Below are positions 45,682 through 54,790 of a DNA stretch of 64,000 bases, in pieces. The DNA lies in assembly GCA_001767455.1 (NCBI GenBank), contig MELC01000058.1, positions 1 to 64,000 of the forward strand, read 5' to 3'. The translations under genes and the position numbers were made by a program. The first letter of the stretch is position 1, and every line of letters starts with the position of its first letter. This DNA is from Acidobacteria bacterium RIFCSPLOWO2_12_FULL_66_21 (GTDB taxonomy: Bacteria; Acidobacteriota; Vicinamibacteria; Vicinamibacterales; 2-12-FULL-66-21). Below the pieces are notes generated by a model. That model did no database searches and was not told where the DNA came from. It saw nothing but the letters and a program-made list of their open reading frames with translations.

Positions 45682-47331
45682 CTACCGTCGCGTCCGTCCT
45701 CGTGCTCTCGGCGTTGCGCCGTGGGCGCCGCCCCAGTGCGCGAGGAACTGCGTGATGAACCCGTGCTCATCCGCCGGGCCAACGGCCAGCGGCGCCAGCG
45801 CGAGCGCCACGGTCAGCGCGATGTGATAGCCCGAGGACCGTGAGGCCATGGCCCGCACGTAGGCCGGATGCGCCTCGTTGATCCAGATGGTGCTTTCCAT
45901 CAGGCGCCCGAGTTCGGTGTCGGCCGGGCGCGATTCGAACTGCACGAGCAATCCGTACCGGGCGGGACGGCGGCGACCCGCGATCGTCGCGAGCGTGCCG
46001 ATGATGGCCGGCGGCCTGGCGCCCTCGCCATCGCTCCCGCCGGACGCGGGCGGCGCGGGCCTTTCCGAGGGTCCGCGTTGACCTTCGGGTGGTGATTCCG
46101 TCAGATCCTCCGCCGGCGAGACCTCTTCAACGGCCGGCTCGCCGCTCCCCGGCGGGGGCGGCGCGGACGGACGCTCCCCGTCCTCGTCGCCCGAAACATC
46201 CGCGAAGAGCGGCGCAGGCACCCGCTCGCTGCCACGCCCCGGAAGTGGCAGACGCTTCTGCCCGCCGGGACGCCGATCGACGAGCGTCCGGAGCAGCGGG
46301 AACTCCTCGGCGAGATCCTCGAGCACGCGCTCGAGATCGCGCTCGAGCCGCACGCTGCGCGCCCGCGGCTCAGCGTCGCGTGCGTCCCCCCACACGTCCA
46401 GTTGGCGCGAGACGACTTCCTGGATCGCCTTGCGGTACGCGAGATACATCGCGCCGCGCGGGCCGGACCGGACGAAGTCGTTCTTGCTGAGCGTCAGGCA
46501 GGAGGCCAGATCGGGCGCCTCGATGAGCCCGCCGACCCGCGGGCTGGATGCCGGCGTCACGCCGAGCCAGTCCCACCCGCGCTTGATCACCTTGCCGAAG
46601 GTGCTGATGGCAATCCCCTGACGATCCTCGGGCAGCGGCAGACGGTACCGCTCGAGCACCGCGACGGCCGAGGGCAACCGCTTGCGCCCGAGGCGGATGG
46701 GAATCGTGACGCGCTCGCGATCCGAGATCGCGGCGCGCGCGAGTGCCCGCCCGTCCACGGCGAACACGATGCCCTGCGAATAATGCCGGCGCAGGAGGCT
46801 GTCGAAAGCGGAATCGAGCAACGGCTCGAAATGGCGCCGGAGGGCCTCTTCGAGGTACCCGGCGTCGAGCAGGGGCGACAGCGGATTGCCGAGGCGAAGC
46901 CGTACGGCTGTGCCGCGCGGCCCGGTCAGGCCGGGCGGCGCGATCCACTTCCAGGGCGCCCGGTAGCGCGTCGCGAGACGCCAGGCGGTCGCCACGTGGC
47001 TGGCGCCGCGGCGCGTTTCCGTGATGACCTCATCCGCCACGAGCAACCCCAGCTTGATCCCGACGCCGGCAAACCCGATCCCCTCGCCGCGCGACTTCGT
47101 GCTCGCCGCCACGTCGTGATACCGCGCCAGCTCCCGCCGTTGCATCCCGCGCCCGTCGTCGACGACGGTGATCGTCGCGGCCGCCGGATCGGGCCGGAGC
47201 TCGATGCGCGTGGCGCCGGAGTCCAGCGCGTTGGCCGCGATTTCGGTCAGGATGGTCTCTTCGAGCGCGCCGGTGTACGCGTCGCGGAGGTCTTCGAGCA
47301 GGTGCTGGAGGTCGACGCGCGTTTCGCCCAT
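45682..47331 (-). CDS. GHKL (Hsp90/MutL/MORC-like) ATPase of unknown function
   Basis: 549 residues. The Bergerat ATP-binding fold occupies the N-terminus: N-box LTEIAANALDSGAT, G1 VVDDGRGM, G2 GEGIGFAGVGIKLG and a later strand RGTAVRLRL. There is no HisKA domain, so it is not a sensor kinase. The middle region has a second alpha/beta domain (GIAISTFGKVIKRGWDWLG), then a Pro/Glu-rich linker (about 375-445) and a helical C-terminus. MORC-like or DNA-repair-type roles are conceivable. It is monocistronic in this window, convergent with the PIN toxin. Confidence 0.82.
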   Translation of the reverse strand: MGETRVDLQHLLEDLRDAYTGALEETILTEIAANALDSGATRIELRPDPAAATITVVDDGRGMQRRELARYHDVAASTKSRGEGIGFAGVGIKLGLLVADEVITETRRGASHVATAWRLATRYRAPWKWIAPPGLTGPRGTAVRLRLGNPLSPLLDAGYLEEALRRHFEPLLDSAFDSLLRRHYSQGIVFAVDGRALARAAISDRERVTIPIRLGRKRLPSAVAVLERYRLPLPEDRQGIAISTFGKVIKRGWDWLGVTPASSPRVGGLIEAPDLASCLTLSKNDFVRSGPRGAMYLAYRKAIQEVVSRQLDVWGDARDAEPRARSVRLERDLERVLEDLAEEFPLLRTLVDRRPGGQKRLPLPGRGSERVPAPLFADVSGDEDGERPSAPPPPGSGEPAVEEVSPAEDLTESPPEGQRGPSERPAPPASGGSDGEGARPPAIIGTLATIAGRRRPARYGLLVQFESRPADTELGRLMESTIWINEAHPAYVRAMASRSSGYHIALTVALALAPLAVGPADEHGFITQFLAHWGGAHGATPRARGRTRR

Positions 47332-47440
47332 CGCGGCATCTTAATGCACTCTCACCCGTCGGGGCCCCGAATGGGGTAATGTCGTCGCATCTGTTCGCGC
47401 TGGCGTGGCGCTTCTTCACGATCGGGCATTCCCGCGAGAA

Positions 47441-47626
47441 CACTCACGCGGAGGTACGAAGATCGCGGAGACGCACGGAGGCGTAGCCGGTCCCGCCGCG
47501 CTTCGCGCGGTGAGGCCAGAGGCTGCCTCGGCCGGCGCGGGACCGGCTGCGTCACCGTGCGGTCCCAGCTGCGAATCACCGAATCGCCTCCGCGCGTCTC
47601 CGTGTCTTCCGCGACTCCGTGTGAGC
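47441..47626. repeat. Large imperfect palindrome in the gap between GHKL and egtD
   Basis: About 41-bp arms (47442-47483 beginning ACTCACGCGGAGG; 47585-47625 ending GTGTGAG) are largely complementary. Inside is a perfect 11-bp inverted repeat GCCGGTCCCGC / GCGGGACCGGC (47486-47496, 47537-47547). There is no coding potential. The nested form suggests a mobile palindromic unit. It fills most of the 300-bp gap. Confidence 0.7.
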
Positions 47627-47644
47627 GGTGTCCCGTGCTCTCTC

Positions 47645-48643
47645 TTACACCGCCTCAGCGAGCGTCAGCGCGAAGCGGTCCGCGGGATCGAGCCACTGTG
47701 ATGTGGTCCGAAAACCCGTGGCCTCGATCATGCGCGCGATCTGCTCCGGCTCGTACTTGTACGAGCTCTCGGTCCAAATCGCTTCACCCTCGTCGAACCG
47801 CAGGTCGAGCTGCGCGGCCCCGACATGCACCTGCTGCGCCGACCGTGCGACGAGATGCATCTCGACGCGCGACTCAGCGGCGTTCCACACGGCGCGGTGA
47901 GCGAACCGCTCCACCGCGAAATCCGCGGCGAGCTCGCGGTTGATCCGGACGAGCAGATTGCGGTTGAACGCCGCGGTCACGCCCAACGGATCGTCGTAGG
48001 CCAGCAGCAGCTCGCGTTCGGGCTTGACGAGGTCGGCGCCGACGAGCAGCAGGTCTCCCCCCGCCAGGGTGCCGCGCAGGCCGCGCATGAACGCGTCGGC
48101 GGCCGGCGGATCGAAGTTGCCGATGTTCGATCCGAGAAACAGGACGAGCGTCCGCCCCGATCCGGAGATGGCGCGCGTCGCCTCGCGCAGGCCCTCCTCG
48201 TACGACAGCCGATGGGCCGACGCTCGCACGCCGTCGAGCGGCGCCAGGACGCGCGACGAGAGCTCGAGCGCGCTCGCGGACAAATCCACCAGGTGAACGT
48301 CCAGCCCGCCCGCTCGGCGGCCGCCCGCCTCCAGGATCGTCTTCAACTTCTCGCCGCTGCCCGATCCGAGCTCGACGATGGCGGAGAGCGGATCGAGGTG
48401 ACGAAGGATCGCGTCGCCGTGCGCCGCCAGGAGGGCGTGCTCACTGCGCGTGATGCGGTACCACGGCAGCCGGCAGATGGCTTCGAACAGCGCCGAGCCC
48501 AGCTCGTCGTAGAAATACCGCGACGGGAGCTGCCGCGGCGTCTGCGTGAGGTAGTACTGGACGTCGGCTACGAACTGCGCGAGCGAAGCGTCGGCCGCGC
48601 TCGGACGGCGCTTCTCGTTCGACCGGTCGGTTCGAATGTCCAT
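47645..48643 (-). CDS. egtD: L-histidine N-alpha-methyltransferase (ergothioneine biosynthesis)
   Basis: 332 residues from ATG 48643, which overlaps the egtB stop (TGATG). It has the EgtD/DUF2260 methyltransferase fold: SRYFYDELGSALFEAICRLP near the N-terminus, SAM motif IVELGSGSGEKLKTIL, VDLSASAL and LFLGSNIGNFDP. EgtD makes hercynine from histidine and three SAM. It is translationally coupled with EgtB, the next enzyme of the path. Confidence 0.96.
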   Translation of the reverse strand: MDIRTDRSNEKRRPSAADASLAQFVADVQYYLTQTPRQLPSRYFYDELGSALFEAICRLPWYRITRSEHALLAAHGDAILRHLDPLSAIVELGSGSGEKLKTILEAGGRRAGGLDVHLVDLSASALELSSRVLAPLDGVRASAHRLSYEEGLREATRAISGSGRTLVLFLGSNIGNFDPPAADAFMRGLRGTLAGGDLLLVGADLVKPERELLLAYDDPLGVTAAFNRNLLVRINRELAADFAVERFAHRAVWNAAESRVEMHLVARSAQQVHVGAAQLDLRFDEGEAIWTESSYKYEPEQIARMIEATGFRTTSQWLDPADRFALTLAEAV

Positions 48644-49956
48644 CAGCCGCGATCTTTTGCCAGGCGGAACGACGCGTACACGTACGGATATCGAGGACGG
48701 AACCAATTGCGGAAGGTGGGACGCAGCAGCTCGCGCGCGGTCGCGGGCGAGCCTCCTTTCATCACGACGTGATCGCCGTCGAAGAAATCCGCCGAATACT
48801 CCGGGTACGACGCCATCGGGCGGAAGCCGGGAAACGGCGCGAAGGTCGTGCTCGTCCACTCCCAGCCGTTTCCGACGAGGTCGTCGATGCCCCAGGCGCT
48901 TCGGCCGGCCGGATGGCTGCCGGCCGGCTCGGGATCCCAGCTCGAGAAATCAAATGCCCCGTGGATTGATGCGGGCTCGGCGTCACCCCATGGATGCAGC
49001 CGCTCGGCGCCCTCGGGTGTGCCGAACGCGGCGCGCTGAAATTCACCCTCGCTCGGCAGCCGTGCGCCCCGCCATCGCGCAAAGGCGCTCGCTTCGGCGT
49101 AGCTTACGTAGGCGGGCCACGCGAGGGGCAACGGGATCAACTCGAACATGCCGCGCCAGAACCAGTCTCCGTCGTGGAGCTCCCAGAACAGAGGATGTGC
49201 GATCCGCTCGCTTCGGGTCCATTCCCAATCCTCAGGACGCCACCACTCGGGATTCGAGTACCCGCCGGCGTCCACAAACTCGAGGAACACGGCGTTGGTC
49301 ACGTTGTGACGCTCGATCGAAAAGGCGGGAACGTCCTGCCGGGACTTCCCGAACTCGTTGTCCCATCCGAACGGGATCGCGCCGCGGTCCACGCCAAGCG
49401 TCGCGCAGCCGGCGGCGACGTCAATCCACTCGGCGGCGGGCGCCGATCCGTCCACGCGCGGCGCGTAGTCAGGCCGGCGCTTCTGATCGAATGCGAGTCG
49501 ATGCCACATGTACAGCAGCGTCTCCTGGTGCATCGCCTCGTGCTCAAGGATGGCGTGGACCGCTTCAGCACCGTCGAGCAGTGGATGGCCGGCGCGACAC
49601 AGCTCCTCGTGCTCGAGCGCGGCGATCACCGCGCGATCCGCTTCCGCGGCGAATGCCTGCACCTCGGCCCTGTCGGGCCACTCGTCGCGCGGATTGCGCA
49701 CCGGCGCTCCGGGCTCCGCCGGATCGATCCCGCGCGCGAACAGGCGCTCGAGCCGCGCGTCGATGCCGGGGCGCCCGAGCGCGCGCTTGACGAGCGTGTT
49801 GAAGCTGAACGCAGGCAGGTGACCCTCGTAGAACACGATGGGATGCCGCAGCGCGATGGGCTGGCTGTAATACGCGTCCTCGACGAGCAGGTCGAAGATC
49901 GCGCGCGATCGCGCGCGGTTGCGGCGGTACCGGGACAGGAAGGCGTCTCGATCCAT
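48643..49956 (-). CDS. egtB: Ergothioneine biosynthesis sulfoxide synthase
   Basis: 437 residues from ATG 49956. A DinB-like N-terminal domain has the iron-binding triad HEAMHQETLLY (HxxxHxE) plus an earlier His. A C-terminal FGE-sulfatase domain follows (VPAFSIERHNVTNAVFLEFV, ARLPSEGEFQRAAFG, VGNGWEWTSTTF, HVVMKGGS, RPTFRNWFRPRYPYV). EgtB joins hercynine to (gamma-glutamyl)cysteine by C-S bond formation. No EgtA, EgtC or EgtE is in the window, so the sulfur donor could be cysteine directly, as in EgtB variants of other bacteria. Confidence 0.95.
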   Translation of the reverse strand: MDRDAFLSRYRRNRARSRAIFDLLVEDAYYSQPIALRHPIVFYEGHLPAFSFNTLVKRALGRPGIDARLERLFARGIDPAEPGAPVRNPRDEWPDRAEVQAFAAEADRAVIAALEHEELCRAGHPLLDGAEAVHAILEHEAMHQETLLYMWHRLAFDQKRRPDYAPRVDGSAPAAEWIDVAAGCATLGVDRGAIPFGWDNEFGKSRQDVPAFSIERHNVTNAVFLEFVDAGGYSNPEWWRPEDWEWTRSERIAHPLFWELHDGDWFWRGMFELIPLPLAWPAYVSYAEASAFARWRGARLPSEGEFQRAAFGTPEGAERLHPWGDAEPASIHGAFDFSSWDPEPAGSHPAGRSAWGIDDLVGNGWEWTSTTFAPFPGFRPMASYPEYSADFFDGDHVVMKGGSPATARELLRPTFRNWFRPRYPYVYASFRLAKDRG

Positions 49957-49969
49957 CACGGGCTAGTCC

Positions 49970-50866
49970 CTATCGTTCGAGCGCGGCGCGGTTCCACTGC
50001 CCCAGCGTGGCGGCCGCGCCGTAGGTGCTGCTGATGAAGTCGCCGATGGCCGCGTCGGGAGACGCCGCCGTCCGGACGGCATCGTACGGGAGGATGAACT
50101 CTCCGAGCTCGCGGTGATAGTAGGCGGCATCCGGACGCACGCGCGCGTCCTTCAGACCCGACGGCTCCGGCACGGCGTACGCGTAGAACGCCGGCTCGAG
50201 GATCGGCCCGCTGCCCGGCCAGAAGCCGTGGCTGATCACCTCGTGCGAGTACGCGTCGCGCATGAAGGCGGGGCCCTCGCGCGGAGGCGCGGGCCTGCCG
50301 GAAAAGCGGGTCACCGCGAAGTCGAAGCTGCCCCAGAAGAAATGCGCGGGGCTGGACTTGCCGACGAACCCGCATCGCGACTTCGTGAATACACGTTCGA
50401 TCTGGACGAGCACGCGCCAGAAACGGGTCGCGGCGGCCGGATCGTACGACTGGTGTCCGGTGTCCTCGTCGAAGCGGATGGGCGAGGGAATCTCGACCGG
50501 CACCGGCCAAATCCGCGACGGCAGCGACATGTCGCGCAGCGTGGAGGTCACCTCTCGATAGAAATCCGCGACCGACCGCCGCGCGAGCTGCACGGAACGC
50601 ACGCCACCGTCGGACCTGCGTATCCATAGATGGTGATCGATGAAATCGAACTCCATCGCGAACGACCGATCGCCCGCGGCGAGCGGACCGGTCGACAAGC
50701 CGCGCGGGGTGACGCGGAACGCGATCGCCCAGCAGTGGTTGAGCGGCGGCGCCGAAGCGAGCGCCACCTTGCCCACAATCTGGGTCCACATATGCAGCGT
50801 CGCGTACGTGTCCTTCCACTCGTCGTACGGCAGCGCCGGCCAGAGCGGGTCGGCCATCATGGCCAT
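49970..50866 (-). CDS. DUF5996 family protein
   Basis: 298 residues from ATG 50866 (GAAGG upstream; ATGs at 50860 and 50857 are alternatives). The family signature is strong: WPALPYDEWKDTYATLHMWT, VTPRGLSTGPL, HFFWGSFDFAVTRFSGR, YSHEVISHGFWPGSG and the end LGQWNRAALER. The biochemical function is unknown. It lies 13 bp before egtB on the same strand, so it is in the ergothioneine operon. It diverges from the UBP zinc-finger gene with only 14 bp between starts. Confidence 0.92.
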   Translation of the reverse strand: MAMMADPLWPALPYDEWKDTYATLHMWTQIVGKVALASAPPLNHCWAIAFRVTPRGLSTGPLAAGDRSFAMEFDFIDHHLWIRRSDGGVRSVQLARRSVADFYREVTSTLRDMSLPSRIWPVPVEIPSPIRFDEDTGHQSYDPAAATRFWRVLVQIERVFTKSRCGFVGKSSPAHFFWGSFDFAVTRFSGRPAPPREGPAFMRDAYSHEVISHGFWPGSGPILEPAFYAYAVPEPSGLKDARVRPDAAYYHRELGEFILPYDAVRTAASPDAAIGDFISSTYGAAATLGQWNRAALER

Positions 50867-50880
50867 GATACCTTCAGGAC

Positions 50881-51144
50881 ATGCCGAACGCATGCGCGCA
50901 CATCGACGCAATCGGCGAGGTGAAACCGGGACGGCGCGAGTGCGAGGAATGCGTGAAAATCGCCGCGCGTTGGGTGCATCTTCGTACGTGCCAGACCTGC
51001 GGGGCGACGCTGTGCTGCGACTCGTCTCCGAACCGCCACGCCAGCGGCCACGCCCGCGCCAGCGGCCATCCCGTCGTCGCGTCGGCTGAGCCGGGTGAGC
51101 GCTGGCTCTATTGTTTCGCGGACGACACATTCGCTGAATACTAG
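50881..51144 (+). CDS. UBP-type zinc-finger protein
   Basis: 87 residues from ATG 50881. Conserved Cys/His residues fit the UBP zinc finger: CAHIDA, CEECVK, CQTCGATLCCDSS, then HASGH and HP. In bacteria this small module stands alone and its partner is unknown. The DNA encoding HASGHARASGHP is a short tandem duplication. Confidence 0.9.
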   Translation: MPNACAHIDAIGEVKPGRRECEECVKIAARWVHLRTCQTCGATLCCDSSPNRHASGHARASGHPVVASAEPGERWLYCFADDTFAEY

Positions 51145-51167
51145 AGCTGCTTTGGAGACCGCGAACG

Positions 51168-51269
51168 ACAGCCCTGAAGGGCTGCGCTACAGGTGCTTCT
51201 CCGCGGCTCCCGTAGCGCAGGCCTTCAGGCCTGCCGACGGCCGCGGGCAGCCCTAAAGGGCTGCGCTAC
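51168..51269. repeat. Cluster of three REP-like palindromes
   Basis: Units at 51168-51190, 51212-51235 and 51246-51269, alternately oriented, with the core GCAGCCCT-GA-AGGGCTGC or variants (GGCCTTCAGGCC). They lie after the UBP gene and the convergent osmoprotectant transporter, so they may act as a bidirectional terminator. Confidence 0.85.
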
Positions 51270-51297
51270 ACGTATTCCTTACGCTGCCATTGAGACG

Positions 51298-52830
51298 TCA
51301 CGAGCGCGGGATCCGGTCCAGGAACCGCGCCGCCACGTCCCGCACGTCGCGGTGGCCGAGGTCCACGGCCGCGTTCATCTCGCGCATGTCGCGATCGGAA
51401 ATGTGCCCGGCGAGCCGCGCGAGCGCCCGGCCGATCGCCGGATGGGCCAGGAGCGATGCGGTGCGCGCGACCGGCACCGCATCGTACGGCGGGAAATAGC
51501 GGCGGTTGTCCTCCAGCGCCGTCAGGTGCAGGGCCTCGATCATGGCGCTCGTGGCATCCCCCGCGATCACATCCACCTGCCCGTCCGCCAGCGCGCGATA
51601 GATGAGCGAGAGGTCCATCGACCGCGGCGGCGCGCCGAAGCCCAGTCCATACGCGCGAACGAGCCCCGGATACCCGTCGTCGCGCTGCAGGAATTCGTAG
51701 CCGAACCCAGGCGTCCAGCGGCCCGCCACCGACTGCAGATCGTCGATCGTGCGGAGCCCGAGCGCCTGCGCGTCGCCGCCGCGCACGAGGATCGCGAAGG
51801 TGTTGTTGAAGCCGAGCGCGCCGGTCACGGTCAACCCGTCCCGCGCGTAAAGCGCACGCGCGCGCTCGTAGGCCTGGCGGGACTCGTGCGGCACCGCTTC
51901 ATGAAAGACCGCGGTGACCGCGGTCCCTGTGTACTCCACATATACGTCGAGGTCGCCGCTGCGGATGCCGCGATCGCAGACGAACGTCCCGCCGAGATTC
52001 AGCTTGCGGACGACCCGCACGCCCCCTTCGGCTTCGATGGCTTGCGCGACGATCTCGCCGAGGATCACCTGCTCCGTGAAGTTCTTCGAGCCGACGACCA
52101 CGGTCGCCACGGTCGTGCGCGCGTAGGCCACGCTGGCGACGAGAACGACCAGCAGTCCGGCCGCCGCAGCGGTCTGCACGAGGCCCCTGGTCGTCGCGCG
52201 TCCACGGGCGACGCGCCGCTCCAGCCACGCGAGCAGCCCGTCGGCGACGAGCGCAAGCGCCGCGGCGGGGATCGCTCCCGCGAGGATCGTGGTGGTGTCC
52301 ACCATCGACAGACCCCGGAAGATGTACTCGCCCAGTCCTCCCGCGCCGATGGCGGCCGCAATCGTCGCGGTCCCGACGCCGATCACCGTGGCCACCCGAA
52401 TGCCGGCAATGATGGACGGCAGGGCGAGCGGAAACTGCACGAGCCACAGCAACTGACGCGGCGTCATCCCCATCGCGACACCAGCCTCGACCACGGCTGG
52501 ATCGATCGTGCGGATGCCGGTCACGGTCGTGCGCACGATCGGCAAGAGGGCGTAAATCGTGAGGGCCACGAGCGCCGTGCGGGATCCGATCCCGCCGATG
52601 AACGGGATCGGCAGCAGGAACCCCAGCAACGCGAGGCTCGGAACGGTCTGCGCGGCGCTGACGGCGACGAGCAGCGCACGCCCGAGATGCGGCCGCCGCG
52701 CGGACAGCACCCCGGCGGGCACGCCGAGCGCGATCGCGGCCAGCGTCGAGACGAGGACGAGCATGACGTGCTGCTCGAGGAGTCCCGTCGCTTCGGCCCG
52801 GTGCGCCAGCCAGAATCTGAGGACGGCCAT
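51298..52830 (-). CDS. Osmoprotectant ABC transporter permease fused to substrate-binding domain (OpuBB/BC type)
   Basis: 510 residues from ATG 52830, overlapping the ATPase stop (TGATG). Residues 1-210 form a BPD-type permease with five or six TM helices and the EAA-like loop GVAMGMTPRQLLWLVQFPLA. A short linker with one TM leads to an OpuAC substrate-binding domain (VVVGSKNFTEQVILGEIVAQ, DVYVEYTGTAVTAV, LGFNNTFAILVRG, DVIAGDATSAMI). Such fusions import glycine betaine, choline or carnitine. The aromatic cage cannot be assigned by eye, so the substrate stays open. Confidence 0.95.
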   Translation of the reverse strand: MAVLRFWLAHRAEATGLLEQHVMLVLVSTLAAIALGVPAGVLSARRPHLGRALLVAVSAAQTVPSLALLGFLLPIPFIGGIGSRTALVALTIYALLPIVRTTVTGIRTIDPAVVEAGVAMGMTPRQLLWLVQFPLALPSIIAGIRVATVIGVGTATIAAAIGAGGLGEYIFRGLSMVDTTTILAGAIPAAALALVADGLLAWLERRVARGRATTRGLVQTAAAAGLLVVLVASVAYARTTVATVVVGSKNFTEQVILGEIVAQAIEAEGGVRVVRKLNLGGTFVCDRGIRSGDLDVYVEYTGTAVTAVFHEAVPHESRQAYERARALYARDGLTVTGALGFNNTFAILVRGGDAQALGLRTIDDLQSVAGRWTPGFGYEFLQRDDGYPGLVRAYGLGFGAPPRSMDLSLIYRALADGQVDVIAGDATSAMIEALHLTALEDNRRYFPPYDAVPVARTASLLAHPAIGRALARLAGHISDRDMREMNAAVDLGHRDVRDVAARFLDRIPRS

Positions 52831-53579
52831 CACCGCGACCCCGGAGCTGGAAGGGGCGGCAGCGCGTCGATCAGCGCCCGCACGCGCGGGTCGGCGGACG
52901 AGGCGACCCGCGACGGCGTGTCGTAGACGACCAGCTCGCCGCCGTCGATGACCCCCACCCGCTGGCCGAGCGCAAACGCCTCGGCGATGTCATGCGTCAC
53001 GACGATCACCGTCGTGTGGAGCCGATCCTGAAGCCGGACGAACTCGCGGCGGACTTCGGCGCGCGTCACCGGATCGAGCGCGCCGAACGGCTCGTCCATC
53101 AGCAGGATCGGCGGATCGATGGCGAGGGCCCGCGCCACGCCAACCCTCTGGCGCTGACCGCCGGACAGTTCGCGTGGACGGCGGGCGGCGTAGATGGGCG
53201 GCGGCAACCCGACGAGATCGAGCAGTTCGTGGGCGCGCGCCCTCGCGCGTGCGGCGGGCCATCGCTCCAGGCGCGGCACGACCGACACGTTTTCCTCGAC
53301 GGTCATGTGCGGAAAAAGACCGACGTCCTGGAACACGTAGCCGATGCGCCGCCGGAGTCGAATGCCATCCCACTCGCGCGTGTCGCGTCCTTCGACGATG
53401 ACGGCGCCGGCGGTCGGGAGCAGCAGCCGGTTGACGAGTTTCAGGAGCGTCGTCTTTCCCGCGCCGCTGCGGCCGACGAGCGCCACCATCTGCCCTGCCT
53501 CAATCGACAGGCGCAGACCGGACAGGATCGGCGGACCTCCCGCGTGCCGGAATCCGACGTTCTCGAACTGGACGAGCAC
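52830..53579 (-). CDS. Osmoprotectant ABC transporter ATP-binding protein (OpuBA type)
   Basis: 249 residues from GTG 53579. Walker A GRSGAGKTTLL, Q-loop YVFQDVGLFP, signature LSGGQRQRVGVARAL, Walker B ILLMDEPFGALDP and H-loop VVTHDIAEA are complete. There is no C-terminal CBS domain, as in the shorter OpuBA forms. It is coupled with the permease/binding fusion downstream. Confidence 0.95.
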   Translation of the reverse strand: MLVQFENVGFRHAGGPPILSGLRLSIEAGQMVALVGRSGAGKTTLLKLVNRLLLPTAGAVIVEGRDTREWDGIRLRRRIGYVFQDVGLFPHMTVEENVSVVPRLERWPAARARARAHELLDLVGLPPPIYAARRPRELSGGQRQRVGVARALAIDPPILLMDEPFGALDPVTRAEVRREFVRLQDRLHTTVIVVTHDIAEAFALGQRVGVIDGGELVVYDTPSRVASSADPRVRALIDALPPLPAPGSR

Positions 53580-53700
53580 CTCGACGTCAGGATATCAGGG
53601 AAGAAACTCACTAATTCACTACTTCGCGGGACGCCCGGGCTCAGGCCGCGAGTGCGGCGCGCATGAGCCGGCCGAATCGGCCGCCCTCCCACACTCTCGG

Positions 53701-53913
53701 TCACCGCCGGAACGGCCGGTTATCGAGGTATCGCGAACCGGCCGCGTGCCGCCCGATGTTCCACACTTCCCCGCATCGGCAACAGCGCCAGTACGCGTCG
53801 GCGCTGACCACTTTGCTTGTGGTTTTCAGGTCCCGTGACCCGCAAGCGGGGCAGCGCTCGGGGGAGACCGCAGTATCCGGCTTCGTCCGGTCGCTCATAT
53901 TACCCACGCTCAT
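53701..53913 (-). CDS. Small zinc-ribbon protein
   Basis: 70 residues from ATG 53913 (a second ATG at 53898 gives MSDRTK). Four cysteines in two pairs (CPACGS and CCRCGEVW) plus aromatic residues between them form a rubredoxin- or transposase-type zinc ribbon. The end RHAAGSRYLDNRPFRR is basic and may bind nucleic acid. The role is unknown. It diverges from the M50-like gene. Confidence 0.72.
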   Translation of the reverse strand: MSVGNMSDRTKPDTAVSPERCPACGSRDLKTTSKVVSADAYWRCCRCGEVWNIGRHAAGSRYLDNRPFRR

Positions 53914-54097
53914 ACATAAAGCTCCATTCTGACAGTGTCGAGGCGCCCGAGATCCCCTGGCTCCGCGATTCGGATGGCTTTCCCCGCCGGTTTTCCGCTA
54001 TACCTCAGCTTGCAGCAATCGCAGGCGCGTGTCTGTGCATTTCCGCACAGGGCACCGAATGCGCCGAAAGTCACGCGCCGGAATTCGACGATCGACG

Positions 54098-54778
54098 ATG
54101 AGAGGTTCCGCGAGAGTTCTGGCTATCAGCATCGCCGCCACCGCGGTCCTGTACGCCGTGCCGGGCGGCCGGACGCTGGCTTGGCCGCTGGTGCTCATCT
54201 CAACGCTGGCGCACGAGCTCGGCCACGGGTTCGCGGCGGCCATCCTCGGCGGGCACTTCGAATCGCTCGCCATCTACGCCGATGCCGGGGGCGTCGCGCG
54301 CTGGAGTGGGGCATTCGGGCGCGCCGGGGTGGCCACGGTTGCCGCCGCGGGGCTCGTCGGCCCGGCGGTCGCGGCGTTCCTGCTGCTCTCCCTTGGACGA
54401 CGCGCGCGCGGCGCGCGAACGCTCCTCGTGATCCTCGGCGCCGGACTGCTCCTCGTCGCGCTGCTCCTCGTGCGCAACGCCTTCGGGTTCTGGTTCACGG
54501 TGACACTGGCAACGGCGTGCCTCGTCGTCGCGCTTCGCGCGCCGCGGTTGTCGCAGGGGTTCGTGGTCTTTCTCGCCGTGCAGCTCGCGCTCGCGGTGTA
54601 CTCGCGCGGCGACTACCTCTTCACGAAGACCGCCGTCACCGCGGTGGGAGGCGGACCATCCGACGTCGCCGTCATCGCCGGTGCGCTCTTTCTTCCCTAT
54701 TGGTTCTGGGGCGCGATGTGCGCCGGTCTGTCGGTCGTCGTGCTCTGGGCCGGCGCCAAGCTGTTCTTCCGGCCCTGA
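54098..54778 (+). CDS. M50-type membrane zinc metallopeptidase
   Basis: 226 residues from ATG 54098 (MRGSARVLAISIAATAVLYA); the frame is open further up but not coding-like. Helix 2 carries the zinc site HELGHG. Five or six TM helices follow with NAFGFWFTVTL and, near the end, FLPYWFWGAMCAGLSVVVLW. The family (peptidase_M50B-like) includes intramembrane proteases, but the LDG-type second motif is not obvious, so the activity is probable only. Confidence 0.85.
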   Translation: MRGSARVLAISIAATAVLYAVPGGRTLAWPLVLISTLAHELGHGFAAAILGGHFESLAIYADAGGVARWSGAFGRAGVATVAAAGLVGPAVAAFLLLSLGRRARGARTLLVILGAGLLLVALLLVRNAFGFWFTVTLATACLVVALRAPRLSQGFVVFLAVQLALAVYSRGDYLFTKTAVTAVGGGPSDVAVIAGALFLPYWFWGAMCAGLSVVVLWAGAKLFFRP

Positions 54779-54790
54779 CGACGCCGGACT

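Noticed and set aside
45682-47331. GHKL protein as a histidine kinase
   Set aside because: No HisKA helix or phospho-acceptor His; the N-box and lids resemble MutL/Hsp90/MORC ATPases.
51298-53579. Gene symbols opuBA/opuBB for the transporter
   Set aside because: The family is clear, but choline, betaine and carnitine systems cannot be told apart by eye, so no symbol is given.
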